From assembly GCF_008727735.1 (NCBI RefSeq), contig NZ_CP044227.1, positions 744,001-808,000 on the forward strand: DNA of 64,000 nucleotides. The letters are read 5' to 3'. Position numbers and translations under genes: made by a program. Source of the stretch: Flintibacter sp. KGMB00164 (lineage in GTDB: Bacteria > Bacillota > Clostridia > Oscillospirales > Oscillospiraceae). Positions 6,857-15,662 of this stretch are shown piece after piece (the stretch's first letter is position 1; every line of letters begins with the position of its first letter). The notes beneath the pieces were generated by a model. It was given only the letters and a program-made list of their open reading frames with translations, was not told the origin of the DNA and made no database searches.

Positions 6857-8039
6857 CATTCAGGAGCGCCGGGACAAGTCCGGCAAGCTGATCTCCTATT
6901 CCATCCGGGTGCATCGCGGCCGGGGCATGGACGGGAAACAGCTCAAACCCTGGACAGCTACTTTTGAGGTATCGCCCACATGGACGGAAAAGAGTGCAAG
7001 AAAAAAGGCCGAGGCTTTCGCCGCGACCTTTGAGAAAGAGTGCAAAGAGGGCGTGACTTCTGACAGCCGCCAGAAGTTCGCCGCATATTGCGATTATGTA
7101 ATTGGATTGAAAGAGCAGCGTGGGACAAAGCACTCCACCATTATGCTGTATAAGCATCTGACCGAAAGGATTTACCCTGCTATTGGCCACATTAAACTGA
7201 GGGAGTTGCGGGCCGACCATCTGAATGATCTGTATTCGGCCCTCTCAAAAGACGGGCTGAACAAGCGCAACGGCGGCAAGCTGTCCACGAAAACAATCCT
7301 GGAGCATCACCGTCTGATTTCCACGGTGTTGGAGCAGGCTGTGAAAGAGGGACTTGTCCCGTTCAATGTAGCCAGCCGTGCCACACTTCCAAAGGCGGAA
7401 CACAAGGAAGTAAACTACTTCCAGCCGGAACAGGTGGCAGCGATCCGGGACGCACTGGAGCAGGAGCCAATGAAGTGGAAAACGCTGGTTCACCTGCTAC
7501 TCATTACCGGCGCACGGCGTGGGGAAGTGCTGGGGCTAAAGTGGGACAAGGTGGACTTTGAGGGGAACCGGATTTATATTTGCAACAGCATCCTTTATGC
7601 CCCGGATATCGGTATTTATGAGAGTACCCCGAAAACAGAACGCTCCCGGCGGTATGTAGCGCTGCCTCCTGAGACTATGCAGCTACTCCGCCAGTACCGG
7701 GCCTGGCAGGCAGGGGAACGGCTGCGGCTGGGGGAGTATTACCAGAACCAGGATTTCTTGTTTACCCAGGACAACGGTAAGCCCATGCACCCGGACAGCG
7801 TAACGGAATGGCTTAAGCGGTTCAGCAAGCGGCACGATCTCCCGCACATTAACCCTCATGCGTTCCGGCACACAATGGCCTCCATGCTGTATTTTAACGG
7901 AGTGGACAGTGTGAGCATTTCCAAGCGGCTGGGACACGCTCAGGTCAGCACCACAGCCAATATCTACGCTCATGTGATGGAGGAGGCCGACCAGCGCAAT
8001 GCAGATATCTTGTCGGATATCTTTTTGAAAAAAGCTTGA
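6849..8039 (+). CDS. int: Tyrosine recombinase (integrase)
   Basis: This 396-aa protein has an N-terminal arm-binding domain (~1-65), a SAM-like core-binding domain (~75-175) and a catalytic domain. The catalytic set is complete: R223 in TGARRGE, K262 in TPKTERS, H337 and R340 in HAFRHT, H363 in LGHAQ, and nucleophile Y373 in NIYAHV. ATG 6849 is preceded by GGAGGTG and overlaps the regulator stop; a longer frame from 6828 has no ribosome site. The gene ends about 110 bp from the tRNA-Arg gene, and repeats that may be its arm sites lie at 8053-8074 and 1455-1496. It should integrate and, with Xis, excise the element. Confidence 0.95.
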   Translation: MANIQERRDKSGKLISYSIRVHRGRGMDGKQLKPWTATFEVSPTWTEKSARKKAEAFAATFEKECKEGVTSDSRQKFAAYCDYVIGLKEQRGTKHSTIMLYKHLTERIYPAIGHIKLRELRADHLNDLYSALSKDGLNKRNGGKLSTKTILEHHRLISTVLEQAVKEGLVPFNVASRATLPKAEHKEVNYFQPEQVAAIRDALEQEPMKWKTLVHLLLITGARRGEVLGLKWDKVDFEGNRIYICNSILYAPDIGIYESTPKTERSRRYVALPPETMQLLRQYRAWQAGERLRLGEYYQNQDFLFTQDNGKPMHPDSVTEWLKRFSKRHDLPHINPHAFRHTMASMLYFNGVDSVSISKRLGHAQVSTTANIYAHVMEEADQRNADILSDIFLKKA

Positions 8040-8052
8040 ATTTGAAAGGCGA

Positions 8053-8074
8053 GTTGAATTAAAGTTGAATTTTT
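8053..8074. repeat. Right integrase arm-type sites (two GTTGAA repeats)
   Basis: GTTGAATTAAA (8053-8063) and GTTGAATTTTT (8064-8074) are adjacent and in the same direction as the three left-end copies. They lie between the integrase stop and the right attachment site. Confidence 0.6.
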
Positions 8075-8145
8075 CAAGCCGCCTATTTTCGAAAAACTCA
8101 AAAAAGTTACAAAAAACCACCCGATTCTCGAAAGAATGGGTGGTT

Positions 8146-8193
8146 TTTTGGTACGGCTGAAGGGATTCGAACCCCCGACCTTTTGGTTCGTAG
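8146..8193. repeat. Right attachment site (48-bp direct repeat)
   Basis: This is identical to 1308-1355 and forms the 3' part of the functional tRNA-Arg gene, so the tRNA stays intact after integration. Confidence 0.92.
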
Positions 8194-8225
8194 CCAAACA
8201 CTCTATCCAACTGAGCTACAGCCGC
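8149..8225 (-). tRNA. tRNA-Arg (anticodon ACG)
   Basis: A 77-nt cloverleaf on the minus strand has acceptor GCGGCTG/CAGCCGT with a G-U first pair, anticodon loop CTACGAA (ACG), T loop GGTTCGAATCC and an encoded CCA end. It is the integration target of the element. Confidence 0.96.
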
Positions 8226-8265
8226 ATTTTGAAGTTTTTTGTTCGCTGTCCCTGACAGCTACGCT

Positions 8266-8294
8266 AGTATAGCACAAGAAAAAGAGTTTGGCAA
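8266..8294 (-). promoter_or_regulatory. tRNA-Arg promoter
   Basis: On the minus strand TTGCCA (-35), a 17-bp spacer and TATACT (-10) lie about 40 bp upstream of the tRNA. Confidence 0.75.
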
Positions 8295-8412
8295 GGGGGT
8301 TTTCGAAAAAATTTTAAAAAATTTTTGGGGCTAATAATCCACACAAAATCAGGCCTTGAAAGGGGTGTTTTGCAGTTTAGTGTAGAAAAGTCGGGAAAAT
8401 GGGGGGAAACGA

Positions 8413-8441
8413 TTGACCCGGGGAAAAGATACTGCTAAAAT
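8413..8441 (+). promoter_or_regulatory. Promoter of the NSS transporter gene
   Basis: TTGACC, a 17-bp spacer and TAAAAT lie about 60 bp before the GTG start at 8504. The rest of 8226-8503 holds the tRNA promoter and a T/A-rich stretch with no gene. Confidence 0.75.
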
Positions 8442-8503
8442 AGCTTGTGTTTTGAAACGGATTGAGAGGGCTGTTTCAAACACTGTTTAAGGAGGTTTTG
8501 TGT

Positions 8504-9922
8504 GTGCAAAAGCGAGAAAGTTTTTCCTCCCGCCTGGGCTTCCTGCTGATTTCGGCAGGCTGTGCCATTGGTCTGGGAAATGTGTGGCGCTTTCCCTATA
8601 TCACCGGTAAGTACGGCGGCGCCGCCTTTGTGCTGGTGTACCTGCTGTTCCTGGTGATCATGGGCCTTCCTGTAATGGTCATGGAGTTTTCCGTGGGCCG
8701 GGCCAGCCAGAAGAGCATTGCTCTGTCTTTTAACGCTCTGGAGCCCAAGGGAACCAAGTGGCACATCTACAGCTGGTTCGGCATTGCCGGCAACTATCTG
8801 CTGATGATGTTCTACACCACCATTGCCGGTTGGCTGGTGCTCTACTTTGTAAAAATGCTCAAGGGCGACTTTGTGGGTCTGGATTCCGCCGGAGTGAGCA
8901 ATGAGTTCAGCGCCTTGATGGGTCAGCCCGGCTTGATGGCTCTGTTTATGGTCATCGTCGTGGTGCTTTGTATGCTGATCTGTTCCCGCGGACTGCAGAA
9001 CGGCGTGGAGAAGGTCACCAAAGTGATGATGCTTTGCCTGCTGGCCGTAATGGTGGTGCTGGTATTCCGCTCTGTTACCCTGGAGGGTGCCGGCGAGGGC
9101 CTGAAGTTCTATCTCATGCCCAACTTCCACAACCTGGCTTATGATGCCAACGGCAACTTCATCCTGGGCGAGGCGGTCTATGCCGCCATGGGTCAGGCCT
9201 TCTTTACTCTGTCCCTGGGCATTGGCGCTCTGGCCATCTTCGGCAGCTACATCGGCAAGGAATATACCCTGGGCGGCGAGGCCCTCCGGGTGGGCGTGCT
9301 GGATACCTTTGTGGCCTTTACTGCGGGCCTGATCATCTTCCCCGCCTGCTTTGCCTTTGATGTGGCGGCTGACTCCGGTCCTAACCTCATCTTTATCACC
9401 CTGCCCAACGTCTTTAATGAGATGCCCATGGGTCAGGTCTGGGGCGCTTTGTTCTTTGTCTTCATGTCCTTTGCTGCTCTGTCCACCGTCATTGCAGTCT
9501 TTGAGAATATCCTCTCCTTCTGCATTGACAAGTGGGGCTGGAGCCGTAAGAAGGCGGTGCTGGTGAACACCGTGGCCATTATCATCCTGTCCCTGCCCTG
9601 CCTGCTGGGCTTCAATGTGCTTTCCGGCTTCCAGCCTTTCGGTGCGGGCAGCGGTGTGATGGACCTGGAGGACTTCATCGTCAGCAACAATCTGCTGCCC
9701 CTGGGTTCTCTGGTGTATCTGCTGTTCTGTGTTACCAAGTGCGGCTGGGGCTGGGATAACTTCTTGGCTGAGGCCAACACCGGCTCTGGTCTGAAGTTCC
9801 CCAAGGCGGTTCGTTTCTACGTGACCTATATCCTGCCCATCATTGTGCTGGTCATCTTTGTCTTTGGCTACAACGATAAGTTCAAGCTGTGGGACAAACT
9901 GGTGGCTCTGCTGGGTATGTAA
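8504..9922 (+). CDS. NSS-family Na+-dependent amino-acid-type transporter
   Basis: This 472-aa LeuT-fold membrane protein carries the NSS signature GLGNVWRFPYI in TM1, with the Na+/substrate-binding unwound helix, and a second conserved helix around LGIGALAIFGSY (TM6 region). About 11-12 membrane helices are visible. GTG 8504 is chosen for AAGGAGG 8 nt upstream. It probably imports an amino acid or related amine with Na+; the substrate cannot be read from the sequence. It is a single-gene unit with its own promoter and terminator, followed by a two-component system whose link to it is unproven. Confidence 0.92.
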   Translation: MQKRESFSSRLGFLLISAGCAIGLGNVWRFPYITGKYGGAAFVLVYLLFLVIMGLPVMVMEFSVGRASQKSIALSFNALEPKGTKWHIYSWFGIAGNYLLMMFYTTIAGWLVLYFVKMLKGDFVGLDSAGVSNEFSALMGQPGLMALFMVIVVVLCMLICSRGLQNGVEKVTKVMMLCLLAVMVVLVFRSVTLEGAGEGLKFYLMPNFHNLAYDANGNFILGEAVYAAMGQAFFTLSLGIGALAIFGSYIGKEYTLGGEALRVGVLDTFVAFTAGLIIFPACFAFDVAADSGPNLIFITLPNVFNEMPMGQVWGALFFVFMSFAALSTVIAVFENILSFCIDKWGWSRKKAVLVNTVAIIILSLPCLLGFNVLSGFQPFGAGSGVMDLEDFIVSNNLLPLGSLVYLLFCVTKCGWGWDNFLAEANTGSGLKFPKAVRFYVTYILPIIVLVIFVFGYNDKFKLWDKLVALLGM

Positions 9923-9933
9923 CAATCCATGCT

Positions 9934-9970
9934 CCGGCGTCCAATCTCATTTGGGCGCCGGATTCTTTTT
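9934..9970 (+). terminator. Terminator after the NSS transporter gene
   Basis: An 11-bp stem CCGGCGTCCAA / TTGGGCGCCGG with one G-T pair is followed by ATTCTTTTT. Confidence 0.8.
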
Positions 9971-10060
9971 GCGCTGGACAGATTCTTGTGGTACAATTTC
10001 TTTCAGACAGGTTTCAGCTTCCTGGGGTAAGATGAGAAAAATGGACAGGAGGGACCCAGT

Positions 10061-10738
10061 ATGCGGATCTTAATTGTGGAAGACGAGACGCGGTTGGCTG
10101 AGACACTGCGGCAGCTCATGGAGGACCAGCGCTATCAGGCGGACGTGGTAGGCGACGGAGCGGATGGCGTTGATTATGGCCTGACCGGCCAGTATGATCT
10201 GATCATTCTGGATGTGATGCTGCCCAAGGTAGACGGATTTGAGGTGGCCCGCCGGCTGCGCTCTGCTCATATTTCCACCCCCATCCTTATGCTTACAGCC
10301 CGGGACGATATCAGCGACAAGATCGGCGGCCTGGACTGCGGTGCAGACGACTATATGACCAAGCCCTTTGACAGCGGGGAACTGATGGCACGCGTACGGG
10401 CTTTGACCCGGCGGCAGGGAGAAGTGCTGGGGGATGTACTGAAGGTAGGCGACTTGAGCCTGGAGTGCTCTAGCCGTCTGCTGCGAGTGGGAGAGCGCTC
10501 GGTCCGCCTGGGTTTTAAAGAGTTTGAAGTGATGCGTCTGCTCATGGTAAACAGCCGGGCTGTGGTGAGCAAGGAAACTCTGATCGCCAAGATCTGGGGG
10601 CTGGATTCCGAGGCGGAAGATAATAATGTAGAGGTCTACATCTCCTTTTTGCGCAAGAAACTGGCCTATCTGGGCAGTAGAATAGCGATCTCCACGGTGC
10701 GGAAGGTAGGTTATTATCTGGAGCATCCGGGGGAATAA
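10061..10738 (+). CDS. OmpR-family response regulator
   Basis: This 225-aa protein has a receiver domain (acidic pocket VEDETR at the N-terminus, phospho-acceptor D51 in LDVMLPKVDG, Lys in MTKPFD) and a winged-helix Trans_Reg_C domain (~130-222) ending RKVGYYLE. The start has AGGAGG 8 nt upstream. It is followed 12 bp later by its histidine kinase. The targets are unknown; the neighbours give no strong hint, since the upstream transporter has its own terminator. Confidence 0.93.
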   Translation: MRILIVEDETRLAETLRQLMEDQRYQADVVGDGADGVDYGLTGQYDLIILDVMLPKVDGFEVARRLRSAHISTPILMLTARDDISDKIGGLDCGADDYMTKPFDSGELMARVRALTRRQGEVLGDVLKVGDLSLECSSRLLRVGERSVRLGFKEFEVMRLLMVNSRAVVSKETLIAKIWGLDSEAEDNNVEVYISFLRKKLAYLGSRIAISTVRKVGYYLEHPGE

Positions 10739-10750
10739 GGAGGTTATAGG

Positions 10751-12007
10751 ATGCTTCGCAGACTGCGGATAAAATTTATCCTGATCAACATGCTGCTGGT
10801 GACTCTGGTGCTGCTGGCGGTGTTTGGCACGCTGGTATACTCCACAGCCAGTCAGCTGGAGCGGGAGAGCGTGACCGTAATGACGCTGATGCTGCGCCGG
10901 GATGGGATTCCACCTCAGTTTGAAATCAAAATGCCGCTGCCGGGATCGGAGCGGGAATGGCAGTCTGTGATCCCCGTTTTTTGTGTGTCAGTAGACGCTC
11001 AGGGACAGATCACTCTGGAGAGCGGTGAGAACGTAAAGGTCTCTGAAGATGTGGTAGAGCAGGCGGTAGAGCAGGTGCTGGCCTCTGGGACTCAGCGGGG
11101 AAAACTCTCCGATCTGGGCCTGCGCTTTCTGGTTGAAACCAATAAGGATGGCGAAACTCAGATCGCCTTTTCCGATTTAAGTTGGGAACGAGCCTCTCTA
11201 TGGCGTCTGGTACTCAATTCCCTGCTCATCGGCGCGGGTGCGCTGGTGGTGTTTTTTATCATCAGTCTGTTCCTCTCCCGACTGGCTCTCAAGCCTGTGG
11301 AAGAGGCCTGGACCCAGCAGCGGCAGTTTGTAGCCGACGCCTCCCACGAGTTAAAAACACCGCTGACCGTGATTTTGGCCAACGCCGGGATCGTGGAGGG
11401 GCATCCGGATGAGACCGTAGCATCCCAACATAAGTGGATCAGCTACATTCAGGAAGAGGCCCAGCGGATGAAGGGGCTGGTGGAGGATATGCTGTTTCTG
11501 GCCAAGCATGACGACGCCAGACAGTCTGCCAAAACGCAGGTATGCAACCTCAGCGACTTGGTTACCGGCTGCGTGCTGCGGTTTGAATCGGTGGCCTTTG
11601 AGAGTGGGGTAGAGCTGGACAGTGAGATCCAGCCCAGACTGTCCATCCACGGCGATCTGGACTGCCTGGAGCGGCTGGTTATGATTTTGCTGGACAACGC
11701 AGTCAAGTATGCCGGCGAGGCCGGCCAGGTGAGGCTGGAGCTGCAGCGCCGCCAGGAACGGGCGATGCTGACGGTGACCAATACCGGAAAGCCGATTCCT
11801 CCGGAGCACTTGGAGCACTTGTTTCAGCGGTTTTACCGGGTTGACGGCTCCCGCAGCCGGAAGGAGGGTGGGTATGGCCTGGGGTTGGCTATTGCCCAGA
11901 CCATCGTTCAGTTCCACCGGGGACAGATCGAAGTGAAAAGTGATGCTCAAAATGGAACCTGCTTTACGGTGACCCTTCCCCGGGTCTGGCAGCAGGAGGA
12001 GAAATAA
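10751..12007 (+). CDS. Sensor histidine kinase
   Basis: This 418-aa partner of the preceding regulator has TM1 at ~10-30, an extracytoplasmic sensor of ~120 residues and TM2 at ~155-178. HisKA follows with H199 in DASHELKTPLTV, then HATPase_c with N box (LLDNAVKYAG) and G boxes (YGLGLAIA). There is no clear HAMP. The start is supported by AAGGAGG. Signal unknown. The layout resembles the CutS/BaeS-type kinases of clostridia. Confidence 0.92.
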   Translation: MLRRLRIKFILINMLLVTLVLLAVFGTLVYSTASQLERESVTVMTLMLRRDGIPPQFEIKMPLPGSEREWQSVIPVFCVSVDAQGQITLESGENVKVSEDVVEQAVEQVLASGTQRGKLSDLGLRFLVETNKDGETQIAFSDLSWERASLWRLVLNSLLIGAGALVVFFIISLFLSRLALKPVEEAWTQQRQFVADASHELKTPLTVILANAGIVEGHPDETVASQHKWISYIQEEAQRMKGLVEDMLFLAKHDDARQSAKTQVCNLSDLVTGCVLRFESVAFESGVELDSEIQPRLSIHGDLDCLERLVMILLDNAVKYAGEAGQVRLELQRRQERAMLTVTNTGKPIPPEHLEHLFQRFYRVDGSRSRKEGGYGLGLAIAQTIVQFHRGQIEVKSDAQNGTCFTVTLPRVWQQEEK

Positions 12008-12052
12008 CACACAGGCCGTCCATATTTCTATGGACGGCCTGTGTGCTGTTTT
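12008..12052. terminator. Convergent terminator between the kinase gene and hydA
   Basis: A long hairpin (CACACAGGCCGTCCATA and its complement around a short loop) followed by CTGTTTT serves the plus-strand kinase, and its symmetry could also serve hydA on the minus strand. Confidence 0.75.
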
Positions 12053-12066
12053 GGGAAAAGAAATGG

Positions 12067-13761
12067 TCAGCCTTGATAACTGGTGTGGAGCAGTTCGTGG
12101 CGCTGCTCGGGCGTGTAATTATTGAGGAAGTCCAAAACCACCGGGTTCTTCTCCGCGCGCTTGAAGGGAGCGGCCCGGTCGGCAGCATACAGGCCAGCGG
12201 CCCGGTCCTGCTTTTTCTGCTTGAGGCCGTAGGGCTGTCCGGCGCCGCCTACGCAGCCGCTGGGGCAGGTCATGACCTCTACCAGGTCGTAATAGGCGGT
12301 GCCCGCATCGATCTCCTTGAGCAGCTTCTGAGCGTTGATGAGGCCGTGAACCACAGCCAGCTTGATTTCCCGCTCACCCACCTGTACGGTGGCCTCACGG
12401 ATAGCCTCATTGCCCCGCAGAGGGGAATACTGCAATTCACGCAGGGTGTTTTTGCTCTTGTCAGGCAGGCAGTAGCGCACCACAGACTCAGCCACGCCGC
12501 CGGAGGAGCCGTAAATCACGGCTGCGCCCGAACCGAGACCGAAGGGAAGATCGGGGGACTCCAGCTCCATCTGGGGCAGCTGGATGCCCGACTCCTTGAT
12601 CATGTTGATGATCTCCTGAGTGGTGAGCACCACGTCCACATCGGGCTTGCCGTTGTGGTAGAACTGGGGCCGGGCGGCCTCCATCTTCTTGGCGGTACAG
12701 GGCATGATCGCGATGTGGAAGGTGGAACGACCGTCTTCCGCATCCTTCTTCTGATAGTGTTCCCGGATGATGGCAGCAAACATCTCCATGGGAGATTTAC
12801 AGGTGGAGATGTTCTTCAGATATTTGGGATTCTCATTTTCCAGATACTTGACCCAAGCGGGGCAGCAGGAGGTGAACATGGGGAAGGGACCGCCCTTTTC
12901 CAGACGGGCCAGGAACTCCTGCGACTCCTCAATGGTGGTGAAGTCGGCGCCGAAGGTGGTGTCATATACTTCATCCACGCCCATGAATTTCAGCGCGGTG
13001 ACCAGCTGGTCCAGCACGTTCTGGCCCGCGGGCAGGCCGAAGGCCTCGCCTACCGCCACGCGGACGGCGGGAGCGATCTGGACCACCACCCGCTTCTGGG
13101 GGTCGTGGATGGCACGCCAGGCCTTGCCGATCTGGTTGTAGATGGTGATGGCGCCGGTGGGACACACAGCGGCACACTGGCCGCAGCTGATGCAGTGGGT
13201 CTCCGAGAGGTTGCGGCCAAAGGCGGGGGAGACCCGCATATTGTAGCCACGGCGGGCAAAGTCGATGATGCCCATGCCGATGGTCTCCTCACACATACGT
13301 ACGCAGTCGCCGCACAGAATGCACTTGCTGGGGTCACGGACCACAGCGGGACTGCTGTCGTCCAGAGTAGACTCCTCCCGGCTGTCCCCGAAGCGCACCC
13401 GGCGCACGCCAAAGCGCATGGCCAGCTCCTGCAGGCGGCAGTCGCCGCTCTTTTCACAGGTGGTGCAGCTGCAGTTGTGGGAGGCAAGGAGCAGTTCCAA
13501 AATCATCCGCCGGTGCTTGAGCAGACGGGCGGTGTTGGTGCGGATGGACAGGCCATCCCGAGGCTTCATGGAGCAAGAGGTCTCGATCTTGCCCCGTTCG
13601 TCCTCTACCACGCACATACGGCAGGCGCCGTAGACAGACAGGTCGGAGTAGTAGCAGAAGGTGGGCATTTCGATGCCTGCCTTGCGGATGACGGAGAGCA
13701 CGTTGGGTTCCCCGTCGAAGGGGACCCGCTGGCCGTCGATATACATGATTCCCTTTGCCAT
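12067..13761 (-). CDS. hydA: [FeFe]-hydrogenase catalytic subunit HydA
   Basis: This 564-aa cytoplasmic subunit carries the H-cluster. It has an N-terminal [2Fe-2S] domain (C36, C47, C50, C63), a CxxC/His-type [4Fe-4S] region (HNCSCTTCEKSGDC, ~96-108) and two [4Fe-4S] clusters (CILCGDCVRMC, CISCGQCAAVC). The H-cluster motifs are L1 TSCCPAW (297-303), L2 MPCTAKK (353-359) and L3 MTCPSGCVGGAGQP (~497-510). All binding cysteines and the proton-relay Cys are present. ATG 13761 has GGAG upstream; the longer frame runs into hydB. With HydB and HydC it forms a trimeric NAD(P)-linked, possibly electron-bifurcating, hydrogenase. Maturases HydEFG are not in this window. Confidence 0.95.
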   Translation of the reverse strand: MAKGIMYIDGQRVPFDGEPNVLSVIRKAGIEMPTFCYYSDLSVYGACRMCVVEDERGKIETSCSMKPRDGLSIRTNTARLLKHRRMILELLLASHNCSCTTCEKSGDCRLQELAMRFGVRRVRFGDSREESTLDDSSPAVVRDPSKCILCGDCVRMCEETIGMGIIDFARRGYNMRVSPAFGRNLSETHCISCGQCAAVCPTGAITIYNQIGKAWRAIHDPQKRVVVQIAPAVRVAVGEAFGLPAGQNVLDQLVTALKFMGVDEVYDTTFGADFTTIEESQEFLARLEKGGPFPMFTSCCPAWVKYLENENPKYLKNISTCKSPMEMFAAIIREHYQKKDAEDGRSTFHIAIMPCTAKKMEAARPQFYHNGKPDVDVVLTTQEIINMIKESGIQLPQMELESPDLPFGLGSGAAVIYGSSGGVAESVVRYCLPDKSKNTLRELQYSPLRGNEAIREATVQVGEREIKLAVVHGLINAQKLLKEIDAGTAYYDLVEVMTCPSGCVGGAGQPYGLKQKKQDRAAGLYAADRAAPFKRAEKNPVVLDFLNNYTPEQRHELLHTSYQG

Positions 13762-13766
13762 AGTGC

Positions 13767-15662
13767 TCACTCCTCTCGAATGGCGCCGAAGGGACAGCAG
13801 CCCCAGCACGCGCCGCATTTGATACATTTTTCTGTGTCGATGACATGGGGCATCCGGATCTGGCCGGAGATGGCCTCCATGGGACACTGCTTCATGCACT
13901 TGCCGCAGCCCTTACACAGCTCGGGATCGATCTGCAGCTCCTTCTTACGGCCGTTGCAGTGGGGGCAGTGCTTATCCACTACGTGGGCCAGATATTCATC
14001 CCGGAAGTATTTCAGCGTGCTCTGTACCGGCTTACAGGCGCTCTGGCCCAGGCCGCACAGAGAGGTCTCGGTAATGGTGTTGGCCAGAGTCTCCAGCAGG
14101 TCCAGATCCTCCAGAGAGCCCTCATTGTTGACAATGCGGGTGAGGATCTCCAGCATGCGGCGGGTACCCTCACGGCAGGGAACGCACTTGCCGCAGGATT
14201 CATTCTGGGTGAAGTTCATGAAGAACCGGGCCACCTCTACCATACAGGTGTCTTCGTCCATGACCACCAGGCCGCCGGAGCCGATCATGGCGCCCACTTT
14301 CTTCAGGGAGTCGAAGTCCATGGGCATATCCAGGTGCTCCTCGGTGAGACAGCCGCCGGAGGGGCCGCCGATCTGGACGGCTTTGAACTTCTTGCCGTCC
14401 TTGATGCCGCCGCCGATGTCAAAGATGACCTCCCGCAGGGTGGTGCCCATGGGGACCTCGATGAGGCCGGTGTTCACCACGTTGCCGGTGAGGGCGAAGG
14501 CCTTGGTGCCCGGGCTCTTCTCGGTGCCGATGGAGCGGTACCACTCGGAGCCGTTGCGGATGATGAGAGGAACGGTGGAGAAGGTCTCCACGTTGTTGAG
14601 AACCGTAGGCTGAGCCCACAGGCCATGCTCCACGGTACGGGGAGGCTTTACACGGGGCATACCGCGGTTGCCCTCGATGGAGGCGGTGAGGGCGCTGCCT
14701 TCGCCGCAGACGAAGGCGCCTGCACCCCGGTTTACATGAAGATGGAAGGAGAAGTCAGTGCCCAGAATATGGTCGCCCAGCAGGCCCAGCTCCTCCGCCC
14801 GGGCGATGGCGTTGCGCAGACGGGACACGGCCAAGGGATACTCGGCGCGGACGTAGATGTAGCCCTCGTCACTGCCCGCCGCCACACCGGCGATGAGCAT
14901 GCCCTCGATGATGGAGTGGGGATTGCCCTCCATGATGGAGCGGTCCATAAAGGCGCCAGGGTCACCCTCGTCGCCGTTGCACACCACATACTTCTTGCCC
15001 TTGGGCTGCTGACGCACGCTCTCCCACTTGCGTCCGGCGGGGAAGCCGCCGCCGCCTCGGCCACGCAGACCGGAATCCAGAATTTCCTTGCAGATGGCCT
15101 CGTCGGTCATCTCAAACAGAGCCTTTTCAAAGGCGGAGTAGCCGTCCTTGGCCAGATATTCGTCAATATCCTCCGCGTCGGTGGTGCCGCAGTTTTCCAG
15201 CACGATGCGGTGCTGCTTATGATAGAAGGGGATGTCCTCATGTTTCTCATAGGTCACTCCGTCCAGCTGGTAGAGCAGCCGGGGAATTACCTTGCCCCGC
15301 AGCAGAGTCTGCTCGATGATGTCGTCGCAGTCCTCCACCTGTACGTGGGTGTAGAGAATGCCGTCGGGCTCGATCTGGAGCAGGGGACCCATCTCGCAGA
15401 AGCCGTGGCAGCCGCTGCGCTTGAGGTTGATGTCGTCGGACTTGGTCTCGGGGGTTTCGTCCTCCCGGAGAAGGCCCACATGGACGTTCAGTCCCCGGCG
15501 CTGGCACTCCTCTTTCAGTTTGTCGTAGATATTCAGAGAGCCGCCGGCAATACAGCCGGTACCGGCGCAGATGAGAACCTGGCGGCGCTGTGCTTCCAGT
15601 GCCCGCTTGGCCTTCATCTGTCGAACCTTCAACTGGTCACGGGTCAATTTAGCTGCGTTCAT
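13767..15662 (-). CDS. hydB: Trimeric hydrogenase flavoprotein subunit HydB (NuoF-like)
   Basis: This 631-aa subunit has an N-terminal thioredoxin-like [2Fe-2S] domain (CAGTGCIAGG ... GCHGFCEMGP) and a NuoF core with the FMN/NADH loop RGRGGGGFPAGRKW. The [4Fe-4S] motif is ESCGKCVPCREG, and two C-terminal [4Fe-4S] clusters are CKGCGKCMKQCP and CIKCGACWGCCP. It should oxidise NADH (and ferredoxin, if bifurcating) and pass electrons to HydA. ATG 15662 lies behind AAAGGAGG and overlaps hydC by 14 nt; hydA begins 5 nt after its stop. Full-length for the family. Confidence 0.95.
   Translation of the reverse strand: MNAAKLTRDQLKVRQMKAKRALEAQRRQVLICAGTGCIAGGSLNIYDKLKEECQRRGLNVHVGLLREDETPETKSDDINLKRSGCHGFCEMGPLLQIEPDGILYTHVQVEDCDDIIEQTLLRGKVIPRLLYQLDGVTYEKHEDIPFYHKQHRIVLENCGTTDAEDIDEYLAKDGYSAFEKALFEMTDEAICKEILDSGLRGRGGGGFPAGRKWESVRQQPKGKKYVVCNGDEGDPGAFMDRSIMEGNPHSIIEGMLIAGVAAGSDEGYIYVRAEYPLAVSRLRNAIARAEELGLLGDHILGTDFSFHLHVNRGAGAFVCGEGSALTASIEGNRGMPRVKPPRTVEHGLWAQPTVLNNVETFSTVPLIIRNGSEWYRSIGTEKSPGTKAFALTGNVVNTGLIEVPMGTTLREVIFDIGGGIKDGKKFKAVQIGGPSGGCLTEEHLDMPMDFDSLKKVGAMIGSGGLVVMDEDTCMVEVARFFMNFTQNESCGKCVPCREGTRRMLEILTRIVNNEGSLEDLDLLETLANTITETSLCGLGQSACKPVQSTLKYFRDEYLAHVVDKHCPHCNGRKKELQIDPELCKGCGKCMKQCPMEAISGQIRMPHVIDTEKCIKCGACWGCCPFGAIREE

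Larger units (their letters stand above)
1308..8193. mobile_element. 6.9-kb integrative element in tRNA-Arg, phage-satellite-like
   Basis: The element is bounded by 48-bp perfect direct repeats that duplicate the 3' part of tRNA-Arg(ACG), and the tyrosine integrase lies next to the intact tRNA. Genes rightward are a Cro/CI-like regulator and integrase. Genes leftward are an excisionase/AlpA-like HTH, a winged-helix-like protein, a primase-helicase, a terminase-small-subunit-like HTH, and small proteins including a coiled-coil protein. No capsid, tail, large terminase, lysis or conjugation gene is present. Divergent regulators, an integrase on one side and a replication module ending near a TerS-like gene resemble the phage-inducible chromosomal island (PICI) plan. 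A decayed prophage or an autonomous integrative plasmid are the alternatives. Confidence 0.85.

Noticed and set aside
1308-8193. Integrative conjugative element
   Set aside because: No relaxase, coupling protein or type IV secretion genes are present, and the whole element is under 7 kb.
12043-14613. An 856-codon open frame on the plus strand opposite hydA/hydB
   Set aside because: It is an antisense shadow caused by high GC at third positions. The minus strand carries complete HydA and HydB with all cluster motifs.
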